DNA of 64,000 bases from Cokeromyces recurvatus (lineage: Eukaryota > Mucoromycota > Mucoromycetes > Mucorales > Mucoraceae): NCBI RefSeq assembly GCF_025118155.1, contig NW_026251429.1:62001-126000 (forward strand), in the 5' to 3' direction. The notes under the pieces were generated by a model. That model did no database searches and was not told the origin of the DNA. It saw only the letters and a list, made by a program, of their open reading frames with translations. A program made the position numbers and the translations under genes. The stretch's first letter is position 1. Each line of letters opens with the position of its first letter. This document shows positions 36,485-46,489 of the stretch, one piece after another.

Positions 36485-37894
36485 ATGAGACAGTGGCTGC
36501 AAAATTTATTTCGTATCATAAACAGGAGCAAACCAGATGATCATTCATCAATTTACGACACATTGACACGCTCAGAACTAATTTTAAGAATCAAAACCTT
36601 AGAGAATCAATTAGCTAAAAAAAGCCCTTCTACAAGAAAGTTTTTAAAACAAGAAAAACCATTTGATATAACAAAATATGGGCAACAACGTATTGCAATC
36701 AAAGTAGCTTACCTTGGTTGGAATTATTATGGATTTGCTACTCAAAGTAATGAAAAAACTTATCCTACAGTAGAGGATCAACTCTTTAAGGCTTTAGAAA
36801 AATGTCGACTCATTCATCATCGTGACGATTGTGACTATTCTCGGTGTGGACGAACTGATAAAGGTGTTAGTGGGCTTGGACAAGTGATTGCACTCAATAT
36901 CCGTAGCACTAATAAAAAATTAGATCCTAGTTTACAACAACAACAACAGCAGAATAATGTCAATTTTACACCGCGCTATATAGGTATCTTGAATAAAACT
37001 TTACCGCCTGATATACGTATCTTGGCTTGGGCCCCTGTTGATGCCACCTTTAATGCTCGGTTTGACTGCAAGTCGCGTACATATAAATATTTTTTCCAAA
37101 GGGGAAGCTTAGATATCGATTTGATGCGAAGGGCAGCAGATTATTGTGTGGGACTACATGATTTTAGAAATTTTTGTAAACTGGATCCTGCAAAGAATAT
37201 AACAAGCTATGAGCGTAGGATCCTTTCATTTGATATTAATCCAGTCCAAGAAGGAGGAGAGGATCTATACGAGGTGAAATTAAAGGGAAGTGCCTTTTTA
37301 TGGAATCAAGTGAGGTGTATAATGGCTATTCTATTTTTGGTGGGGCAAAAGTTAGAGTCACCAGAGGTCATGAAGGATCTTCTTGATGTTGAGAAGGTAC
37401 CTGCAAAACCACAGTATGCTATAGCCCATAGTTTACCTCTTGTCCTCTATGATTGTGAATATGAAAAGAAGATAGACTGGATCTATATAGATGGAACTAA
37501 AGATGATACGCATAATTTAATTACACCCTTGAACACCTATCGACTCTTTCATGAAATGTGGGAGAAACACGCTATTCATAGTATCTTATTTAAAACATTC
37601 TTTAAACAAATTGAGCAATTTCCTATTTCATCTTTAGATAAACGTATTTTATTAAAAGATGATTTACACAAAGATGGGCGAATTTCAATGCTATTAGGTG
37701 CTGGAACTGAATATAGGACACGACATTATGTAAAGTTATTAGATAGACCTCGAGTGGATTCACATGAGGTGAAAACAGAAAAATATAGACTAAAAATGAA
37801 TAATAAAAAACAACAACAACAACAACAACAACAACAGCAAGAGAAAGAGCAAGAGCAACAGCAAGAGCAACAGCGAGAGCAACAGCAACAATAG
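36485..37894 (+). CDS. DEG1: tRNA pseudouridine(38/39) synthase (Pus3/Deg1)
   Basis: Isomerises uridines 38 and 39 in the tRNA anticodon loop. Intronless, 469 aa. Motifs are RIAIKVAYLGWNYYGFATQ, TVEDQLFKAL, the catalytic motif SRCGRTDKGVSG (Asp125), WAPVDATFNARFDCKSRTYKYFF, VGLHDFRNFCKLDP and the C-terminal SAFLWNQVRCIMAIL. The DYSRCGRTDKGVS form and the RNFCKLD motif place it in Pus3 rather than Pus1. An N-terminal coiled segment is typical of eukaryotic Pus3. The C-terminus ends in a polyQ/Glu tract encoded by CAA and CAG repeats (37810-37890). Confidence 0.95.
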   Translation: MRQWLQNLFRIINRSKPDDHSSIYDTLTRSELILRIKTLENQLAKKSPSTRKFLKQEKPFDITKYGQQRIAIKVAYLGWNYYGFATQSNEKTYPTVEDQLFKALEKCRLIHHRDDCDYSRCGRTDKGVSGLGQVIALNIRSTNKKLDPSLQQQQQQNNVNFTPRYIGILNKTLPPDIRILAWAPVDATFNARFDCKSRTYKYFFQRGSLDIDLMRRAADYCVGLHDFRNFCKLDPAKNITSYERRILSFDINPVQEGGEDLYEVKLKGSAFLWNQVRCIMAILFLVGQKLESPEVMKDLLDVEKVPAKPQYAIAHSLPLVLYDCEYEKKIDWIYIDGTKDDTHNLITPLNTYRLFHEMWEKHAIHSILFKTFFKQIEQFPISSLDKRILLKDDLHKDGRISMLLGAGTEYRTRHYVKLLDRPRVDSHEVKTEKYRLKMNNKKQQQQQQQQQQEKEQEQQQEQQREQQQQ

Positions 37895-37925
37895 CAGTAG
37901 TAGTAGCTATTGTAGAAATATGAAT

Positions 37926-38922
37926 TTAATCTGTTAAAAAAGAAATACTAAATGCAGGTGACTTTTTTTCTTGATCCATATTTTGTAGGGTATTTTGTTG
38001 TGTTGAAGTATTCACAAAAGATTTTTTTCTACGTTTACTATTATTATGGATATCATCACTTTGTGAACTGTTATTATTTCTTGGTTTTTTTCGTTTAAGC
38101 CAGAAATTACTGAGTAATACATGTGCTCCCCAGAATTCAGAGCAAACTTTCAAAGGTAAAAGATGTTCAGTGGCTACCTCAAGCTTCTGATAAGCTTCTA
38201 GTCTAATGGTGGGGTCAACTTGGCTCCAACGTAAATTAGAATCTATATAATAAGCTTCCTTGATTTGAGATATGACTGATTTAGTAATCAGGACTGCTTC
38301 CTTTACCATTGCCCTATAATCTAAACCAGTTTCTGTTGCTGGACCTAATATTTTTTCAATAAGCTCCATATAAAGATTGCATGTAAATTGTAAACTATGT
38401 GCTTTCCCGCCTGTTGTTTCTGCAATATCTTTTGTTGACGGTCGAGATAATGTTCTATCTATTAATTTGAATTCTGGGAAAGGACCCTTTTGTTTATTAT
38501 CTAAAGATTCTGATTCACGTATTATTCCTCTTGTATCATTTGTTATTCGATTTGCATCTATTGTTGATGGTAAAGAATATTTAATATCTTGTATTTCCGT
38601 TTTCAATTCTCTTATTTCATCTATTAAATATTCAGTAGCTTTTGATATACATTGTAATTTATCCAGGACAAGATTCAGTTTTTCGTGAATATTCGTTTCA
38701 TTTACATTATGTCTAATCTATAAGAGACTTTCTATAAGAAAAATGATTATATTATAATTGAAAAAAAAAAAAAGAAAAGATATTGAAATTTACCTGTTCC
38801 ATGTTAGTATTTTCGTGTGATTCTAATGGTTGAAGTACTCTATTTTCTTTTAGATCACTATATAAAGAGAAAGAGAGAGAGAGAAAAAAAATATTTGATT
38901 TAGCTTATGTAAATTATTAAAA

Positions 38923-38958
<36 letters not shown>

Positions 38959-39028
38959 TTATTAACATAGATATTATAAATTATAGGAACCTTTTATCAT
39001 TTCTATATCGTTTTGATGCTTTGACCAT
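37926..39028 (-). CDS. Unknown protein with basic nuclear-type C-terminus
   Basis: Family not recognised. Minus-strand exons 39028-38991, 38857-38794 and 38717-37926 give 297 aa; phases agree (2, then 0). The first donor (GTTCCT) is weak, so the first 13 residues are the least certain. A helical, coiled-coil-prone N-terminus (EKLNLVLDKLQCISKATEYL) is followed by a compact middle with AHSLQFTCNLYMELIEKILG and RWSQVDPTIRLEAYQKLE. The C-terminus has basic clusters KRKKPR and KRRKK resembling nuclear localisation signals. The gene is convergent with Pus3, the stop codons being about 30 bp apart. Confidence 0.7.
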
Positions 39029-40762
39029 TTATTATTTTTAACAAATTAAAAAAGTAAAAAAGAAAAAGATAATAGACATGTAAATAAAGAATACTTGAGT
39101 TTATTACTATAAAATTAAAAGGGAAAAAAAAATCCTGCTTAATAAACAAAAAAGAGAGTAGAACTAGAGTATTTTCTTTATACTAGCTGTAAACTAATCA
39201 TCACCTTTATATATTTTTTATATATTTGGTAATCACGGGTTTTATCATTGTTCCCCATTTTTTTTTCTTAGTCCGCTTAAAACCGACAAGTTGGAAAAAT
39301 AAACTACGATTAAAGCAACACTTTTGATTTATTTTAATAAACATTATCGAATTTGATACAAGATAGTCTGCTGCCTTCGAACAAGCAAATACTAGACTAT
39401 TTGAACTTATTCGTTATGTAATTTTCAAAAATGTATCCAATCATCTTTTTCTACAAAAAAAAAATAGAAGAAAAAAAAAACATACAAAACCCAAAAAAGA
39501 AAAAAACTTTATCGTGATGGATCAATAAAATTATAAAAGAAAATATATATAGAAGGTCCAGACAACAATCAATGAATAATGATGTAATTGTATCTGTTAA
39601 TAATGCATGTTTATTATATAATACCAAAGTTTAACAACCTGCATAACTCTGAAAAATACTATGTAAATTCGGACTTTTCGGACACACGAGTTCTATATTT
39701 ATGTTTTTCATATGATAGTATTCACTTCTCCTACGCTTTGGGTATAATAAGAACATAGCATTCCGTTAAGTATAGTAAATAAAATTCAAAAAAAAAAAAG
39801 AAAAGAAAAAAAATTATATTTTTAATAAATAAATTAAACATAGTGTGTATCAATGAGGTTCTAATTTATAGATCAAATAATAGAAATCGGTAGTAATTAT
39901 CACTTCCTCACCTTAAGTGATTGCTATATTATCAAATTGGTGGGTAAACCAAGTCAATTTCCAACTCCACTTATACATAAATTATTATATCATGTCTTCG
40001 GTCTGACTATAATCTTATAATAATAAAGCTACCAGTAACATATATATTTATATACATATCTCAGTACTCATCCATCGAATTACTTTTATAGTTCTATTTA
40101 AGATCAGAAAAATTAAATAACATAAACCTATGTTATCTTTACTTCAACTATTCGATTTTTTTTTTACAATAGAGTGTAATTTTATACAATTTCACTTGTG
40201 TTCACAAATCATGTGATAGGGCCTTTATGTTTCATAATATAAAATATTGCAAAAGTCTTAATGTATAGTCATTTTATTGCAGGTAGATATAATTTTCGTA
40301 AAACAATTTCCCCAAAAAATAAATTAACAAAAAAAAAAAAAATTAAGCTTATACATGTTTAATATTCACTTTTATGAAAGAATAGGAAAAAGAAAAGAGA
40401 CTACATAGTCATATAACAAATATATAAAGTAGGTCATGTTTAATGGGATAAGAGGCAGAGTGGATATGCATTTGACAATTAATAATGAAAAGATTTTCCA
40501 CCGTTTGTAAATATACTATATATAAATGTATATATATAGTATATTTATATATTTATAAACATTTGTATTTGTATCGGTTTCATGTTGATGTTTCTCTATA
40601 TCAAATAATCATAAATATCTGTATTTATACTATATTTTCGGATCTTATAAATACGCGCTATTTTGTCGATTTTACAATTACTGCACCTGTATCAATATAC
40701 CTCACACTTTTAGTACACTATCTATCGTTTATAATGTTATATGTAGACCCATATACTATGCC

Positions 40763-41242
40763 ATTATAACATATTACTATCAAGAGATTTTATATATAAA
40801 TACTCATATAATGAAGAGAGATATAAATCAGATACAACGCTTTACTGTAGTGATTATGAGCTATATAAGGTAACTATTATACTTTTATTCTGTCAAAATT
40901 ACATGACAATTCGAATTAAATGGTAGTATACGTGTCATATAGGGGTTTTTTTTTAAATATGTATTAAAATATGATATTTATACTATACTTGACATATGGA
41001 AAATGACACGTGTAATAAAGCTTTGACATGCATACATTGAAGAGGAATGCATTCAATCGATCTAAAGTCCCATGCTGGTATCCATTTATTACACATGATC
41101 TATATATTATTACAGTACATTTCTGATACTATACTGCTTAATCGCAACATTCTCTCTAATTCAACACAACCCTATATTTTATGCCTATGGTGATATTATT
41201 ACAGATTTGTGTACACAAGGAGGCAATAACTAGAGAATAATA
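40763..41242 (+). repeat. 480-bp dispersed repeat, copy A
   Basis: Starts ATTATAACATATTACTATC and ends AACTAGAGAATAATA. It is almost identical in inverted orientation to 60427-60907. Contains several stop codons in all frames. Ends show no strong terminal inverted repeat and no clear target-site duplication. Confidence 0.92.
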
Positions 41243-42798
41243 GCAGAAAAAAAAAAGAAGATATTTTATAGTATCTTTTTTTTTCTTCCAGTTTTCAACT
41301 AACTCAACGTCAATGTTTTAATTATTTATTATTATTGTAATATAAAGAAATATAAATAGGTGTCCCGCTCCTTATTTTTATATGTAAACATTTAAATATT
41401 CTTAATTGAAGGAGTCATTGTTGAAGTTACCTACATGGTGGTATTACATATGCAAGTAGAGTTTTATTTATCTGACTACTATTTTATTCTACTATACAAT
41501 CACACTACAATATAAGTGGAGATATATGTATTATTGTAATAATAAAAGATAACAAATATATCTTCTTCCTTTGATTGCTTATTTTAAATTGTTGAAATAT
41601 TATACTAAACTGTTCTTTTTATATATTTGACCTTTAATACAACTGATTATACAATTAATGTGGTTTGAATCAAAAGCCTAGTGAATAAATTCACTTGTAG
41701 TAAGTAGTTTATAATTTACAATAGAACATAAACGAAATACATCTCTTTTATTCATATACATGTGTATATATGTATTTTATGTGTATATATCCCTAAATTC
41801 GAGGATTTAATGAAGACTATCGTTAGTACTCTTATGTATAAAATTAAAGTTATCTCTTACATACATATAAGTGTATATCTTTCTCTTAATTATTCTGCAC
41901 TAGATGTTTTATTCTTTAAAAGATTTGATTTAGTATATCGACTTCATATGATCAGACTTTGTATACAATGCTTTTCAAACTTATACTAGTTTAATAATAA
42001 TAATAATAAAAAGAAGTCTTGTTTAAACATAATAGAGTTAAATCTTTAGAACTTCCATTTCCAGCAAATTATTCAAAAGAAGAATGAAACACAGTATTGG
42101 TTTCAATATCTAGACATATGAAAAGGATATTCCAGATAAGTTAAGATAAAACTATATCTTTTTCTTCTACTAATATTGTTATTATGTCAAATTATCATAC
42201 AATAAATAAAAAAAAATATAAAAAAACACAGTGCATATACACTGATATAGACATACTAGCATATATCTCAAGCATCTATATTATTATTACTTTATATTGC
42301 ACTGAGATCATTTGTTCTTTCTCCAGCTCTTGATAGTGAAAAAAAAAAAAAAGAAAAAAGAAAATACTAAATCATTAATTTCATCTATAATAATTCCATT
42401 GGTGGAAATCTTTGATATCACAATTTAAGATGAAGTTTTGTTTATTTTATGTAATGTCAAAGTTCATAAGTCTGGGCCACAGTGCAATATATTTATATGA
42501 ATACAAAAATAAATAAAGCAATTTACATAACAACTACAAAACAAAGTCAGACAAAATTACCAGTTTTCGATATTTACTTTATTACAACTAAAAGTAATAT
42601 TATTTCAAGTTAAAGTAAATAATGAACTACTACTTTTTTTTCTTTTACTAGTGCTTATAATTCGATTATTATCAAATAAAAATGCTTACTATTAAGTTTA
42701 ATATAAAATAGAATTAAAGGATCATCATGATGACATAAAGCAGCTATTTTAGATAGTAACAAAATATAAATATCATTACATCATAGCCGCATTCATAA

Positions 42799-42812
42799 AT
42801 CTTATATAAGAC
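42799..42812 (+). promoter_or_regulatory. TATA box for the small Gly/Asn-rich gene
   Basis: CTTATATAAG lies about 75 bp upstream of the ATG at 42875, a spacing similar to the TATA box of the SDR gene in this window. Confidence 0.45.
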
Positions 42813-42874
42813 ATGTTGCGTATATCCAAGTTGTTAAATAAGATCTAAACGAAAACCTGTTAAAAATAGATAGA

Positions 42875-43144
42875 ATGAATAGCAATACTCAACAACCAAA
42901 TATTGCAAATAATAATGGAGCAACAGGAGCTCAAAATACTTATGGTCAACAACCCTCTGCAAATAATAATGGATTACTTCAGGGTGTTACTAATCAAGCA
43001 TCAGGTATTGTTGACGGTACTGTAAATACAGTTGGTGGAGTTGCTGGAGGTGTAACTAATACTCTTGGTGGTGTCCTTCAAGATACTCTAGGCTCACTTT
43101 CTGGAAGTAATAATAATAATAACAATAGAAATGGTATCCTTTAA
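42875..43144 (+). CDS. Small hydrophilic Gly/Asn-rich protein, unknown
   Basis: Single-exon 89-aa protein with no Cys and no signal peptide. The N-terminal half is Asn/Gln-rich. The C-terminal half has an amphipathic repeat with Gly-Val-Thr-Asn-type units (VDGTVNTVGGVAGGVTNTLGG), then polyAsn. The pattern recalls fungal stress-induced or LEA-like repeat proteins. Coding status is supported by composition unlike random AT-rich DNA, an upstream TATA box and codon-regular repeats. Function not known. Confidence 0.6.
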   Translation: MNSNTQQPNIANNNGATGAQNTYGQQPSANNNGLLQGVTNQASGIVDGTVNTVGGVAGGVTNTLGGVLQDTLGSLSGSNNNNNNRNGIL

Positions 43145-43520
43145 AATAAATATTACTACTATTACTACTACTACTACTACAAAAATAAATAAAATGATTA
43201 TGTAATATAACTGTAAAAAAATTGCTGCTGTTTATCATTATTTATTTATCATATAAGGAAAAAAAAAAAGGCATCTGAGCACCTGAGCGCTTTTTAAAAA
43301 TAATTACGGATATACTTTACGATTAAACATTATTATTTTTATAAATTAAAATTTATAAAGCGACCTATGGGTACATAATATCTTTGTTATATTGTATTGC
43401 CCAGGTCAGTTCAAATCATGTGAAGAAAGTATCTAAAAACCCTCTTATGGGACAAGAGGTAAAAAGGTAAAGGAAAGGGAGAAGAGAAGGTGAGAAAGAA
43501 AGGGGATATTGCTAACAAGT

Positions 43521-44279
43521 TTAAAGAGACAACCAGTTGAGTAATTTTCTGCCTGGATCAAGAAGTGGAGGGGGTAGTTTATCGTGCATTAAGTAATCTA
43601 TTTCCTGTAGAATGGTACACATAACTGGCCAGCGATAGAACCAAGCAGAAACATCCTGAGAATTTCGGTGCTTATGCTGAGGGAGATGATTTAAAAGAAA
43701 GGAAAGGGGATCTGCAATTGATCGTGGCAAGAATAAACGGATGTGCATATGCAAGCATTCAGTGGCGTGTGACCGACTAAAGTGTACATGAGGATGATAT
43801 GGGCAGGCTTTAGGTATTCCTCCGGATAACCAACCAAGACACCATCGAATAGTTCGACTACGCTCACTGTATGTCATGAGTAACCAGAATATCGGGTCAA
43901 TAATCAGATTAGGGCGGCAAGAGGAAAGCAAAACAGAATGTGTCTCGTCACGTAGTTGTTGAAAACTCTCTTCAAGAAATTCTCAACGATGTTTTCGAAA
44001 GGAGCGTTTGTCTAACGGAATGGAATTGGCGGCACAGAGTCTCCAGCATGGTGTTTGAATGAGTTTATACCATTGAGTGTTGAAAGCGGAGGCGTGAAGT
44101 TCGGGAAGTAATTTAGCGAGCAAGGTATCATCCGGTAAGTCAATAGCACAGAAAACGAATTGGGCCTGCAGAATGGATACCCTAACCTTCATTGATGGTT
44201 GGTTTACCATATGAAGCATCACCTTTACTGATGATCGACTAGAGCCATCAGGATATACTTTATAGTTTTTACACTTCAA
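43521..44279 (-). pseudogene. Non-LTR retrotransposon (LINE) C-terminal remnant
   Basis: Minus-strand reading continues from 44279 to 43521 with a nonsense codon near 43980 between two open stretches. The downstream stretch carries TIRWCLGWLSGGIPKACPYH, SRSHATECLHMH and DPLSFLLNHLPQH, the C-terminal Cys/His-containing region that follows reverse transcriptase in Mucorales LINE elements. No 5' part and no poly-A boundary was identified. Assignment is from recognised pattern, so moderate. Confidence 0.6.
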
Positions 44280-44340
44280 ATTTAGACGATGTTAGTTTTT
44301 TTTTTTGGACCTAATCAAAATTAATTTTCAGACGTTTAGT
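44274..44340 (+). repeat. Left imperfect TIR of the Fanzor element
   Basis: Similar in reverse complement to 46383-46440 in two blocks (20 of 23 bases in the outer block), separated by a T run on the left. The outermost bases overlap the end of the LINE remnant frame, so the exact boundary is uncertain by about 10 bp. Confidence 0.55.
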
Positions 44341-45006
44341 TCATCTTTTTTGGAAAAGGTAAAAATGGAAATCAGACAAAATGTTAGACGAATTAAAATG
44401 CAACTGTAGACTAACAAGTCACTTGTTTTTTTTTTACCTCCTGCCTACATGGATGTTACTTGCGAACAACTTTAAGAAAGTTTAGCTGGCGTATTATAAA
44501 AAAATCCATCTTTTGGTGCTGATTTAATTGTACAATGAGAAACCAATTTACGACTGTGCTGAGCAAATTTAAGGATTTTTTTCTTCGATTGAGGGGTGGA
44601 TTCTTAAAAAGAGTCAGCTTCTTAAGCATTCGTACCATTATAGCAATACACGATGTAAGAGTGGGGATCAAAACTCATTTTTTAATCATATCTAAATCAA
44701 ACCTTAGGAGCCAAAGAAAAAACAAAAGGATCCGAGATCTCTTTGTCCCTTTAAACTGACAAGTTCATATCTGTATTCAACCAGTCTAAGAGAAACACAA
44801 ATAAGTAGATAGTCTTCGCTTGGATTATATAACTAATAAGCAAGACATCTTTAGTGATAATCTTGTGACGTGATCTTCAATATATCATATCTTAATCCTA
44901 TTGTATTGGATCCCAGATCGATAATTATGTACTGAATTTTTGCTATACTATTTCTTCCTCTCTCTTTTTCTGTTTGTCTTTTATTTTTTTTATCTTTCTT
45001 TTATTA

Positions 45007-46241
45007 ATGGCACGTACACCCATATATCCTGAAGCCGAAACACTCATCGCAGCAAAAAAGCTTGCAAAACAAGAAAGTATTTTGAAGCTTTGGAAAATTT
45101 ACTGCAAAAGAACAGGCTATTTTTGAACTCTATATACACAGATGGATACACTTGTAGAGTCTCATTTTGTCGAAAGACAAGTGAACTTTCTGAGAGTGCT
45201 TCTCTTCAATTAGATGATTTTAATCAAGAAGAGATCAATAAATATTTCAGACCGTGCACCGTAGATCCCGGCCGTAAAGAATGTATTTGTATCTTATCAT
45301 GGAAACAATGATATACGAAGTCTTTCTAGTGCATAGTATTACAATATGATGGGAAATACGAATAGACTCAAAAAAGAACACAAAAGAAAGCAAGAATTAG
45401 GTTTAACTAAAATTGAAACTGATATCCGAACACTAAAAACAGTATCATCAGAAGATTACCTTCAACATGTGTTATACATGATGGAGCATATGAGCCACTT
45501 ATTTGAATTTTATGGGTTTAACACTGCAAGATATCGATGGAAAAAAACTATGTTGGCTCTCAAATCGTTATAGAATCAAGCGTCAATATTTTGTTAAATG
45601 GAGGTAATAAGTATAACAAGAATAGAAGAAAGAATACGAAGAGAAACAGAAGAAGAAGAAGAAGAAAAGCCAGAAGGGCTGAAGACAATCAAGAGGAACG
45701 AGCGGCTGCCAATTTATAACTGAAAAGGTGTAGGAAGAGCAAAAGCTGTTTCGAAGAAGGCGATCGCAAGAAAATGCCTCTTGTAATCTTTGGTGATGGC
45801 CTTCAAAACAAAGACCAAATCAAATTTAAAGGTCTTCGACACGGCATTTGAAACAAGATGTATAGGCAATTAGAGCATAGAGAGAGATTTGGAGAATTGT
45901 TACTTTTAGATATTAATGAGTATAAAACCTCCAAGGTTAGTACAACGATGTCTATATATCACATGTTCTAAACAGCATCCTTATAGATCTGTAACTCTTG
46001 CTTGAATCAAGACCTCAAGAGTCTGAAATGTGGGGAAGATGACGATGTCAAACGAATCCATCAAGTATTGAAGTGCAACACTCGCAATATTTTTTGGAAT
46101 CGTGATGTGATGGCATCCAAGAATATGTTTCTGATTGCTTCTTCAATTTGGAATGGGAACGATCGCCCTACTGTCTTCACACGACAAAGCGCCACCTCCA
46201 ATGTAATTGCCACATCTAACTCCGGTGAGGTGCTGGCTTAA
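45007..46241 (+). pseudogene. Fanzor (eukaryotic TnpB-like RNA-guided nuclease) pseudogene
   Basis: Plus-strand remnants of a RuvC-fold protein. The N-terminal frame 45007-45126 breaks. The next frame (45090-45311) carries the RuvC-I motif FRPCTVDPGRKE (Asp at 45264). Further pieces follow with RYRWKK and Arg-rich segments, PLVIFGDGLQNKDQIKFKG, RuvC-II LLLLDINEYKTSK (Glu at 45918), an intron (45936-45986), CNSC...CNTR and RuvC-III IFWNRDVMASKNM (Asp at 46104), stopping at 46241. Damage includes stops at 45124 (TGA), 45334 (TAG) and 45849 (TGA), at least two frameshifts, and loss of the fourth zinc-binding Cys (Cys to Arg). Catalytic residues survive but the gene is dead. Confidence 0.75.
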
Positions 46242-46382
46242 AGATTTTACAGGTAAGAAGCCTTTACGAAAAAAATAGCATTTTTTTTTTCTGAATCTCA
46301 TCTAACGTTCTGTCTCTCCTTTGTCCCATTTTTGCATCTGTATCTGAATTTCCTTTTTTATTCATCCAAAAAAGGTAAACAA

Positions 46383-46440
46383 ACTATCTGAAAATCAATT
46401 TTAATTCGTCTAACATTGTCTGAATTTGAAGTAGAAATAC
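46383..46440 (-). repeat. Right imperfect TIR of the Fanzor element
   Basis: Reads ATCTGAAAATCAATTTTAA, then a CGTCTAACATTGTCTGAATTT block; reverse complement pairs with 44274-44340 and with 44368-44401. Confidence 0.55.
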
Positions 46441-46489
46441 TGCAACTGCTGTAATTCATACCGAATTCATCTTGTTTTCTTCATTAAAG

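Larger units (their letters stand above)
39029..42874. other. 3.8-kb gene-poor AT-rich region
   Basis: Longest gene-free interval in the window. Open frames present (40485-40769, 41762-41989) are Ile/Tyr-rich translations of TATA repeats with no family character. It contains one copy of a 480-bp dispersed repeat (40763-41242). No tRNA, rRNA or other RNA gene was recognised. Confidence 0.5.
44274..46440 (+). mobile_element. Fanzor-bearing DNA transposon, decayed
   Basis: About 2.17 kb bounded by imperfect inverted repeats: left ACTTCAAATT-AGAC-ATGTTAG at 44274-44298 plus a TAATTTTCAGA segment at 44320-44332, matched by the right end at 46383-46440. A further copy of the GTTAGACGAATTAAAAT motif lies at 44382-44398. 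The interior holds about 600 bp of non-coding DNA, a broken Fanzor gene (45007-46241) and a 200-bp 3' non-coding tail. The left end abuts the LINE remnant; the right end is about 50 bp from the Sac1 gene. Confidence 0.65.

Noticed and set aside
40485..41989. Two plus-strand frames of 75-95 codons in the gene-poor region
   Set aside because: Ile/Tyr-rich products of TATA repeats, with no splice or start context and no family resemblance.
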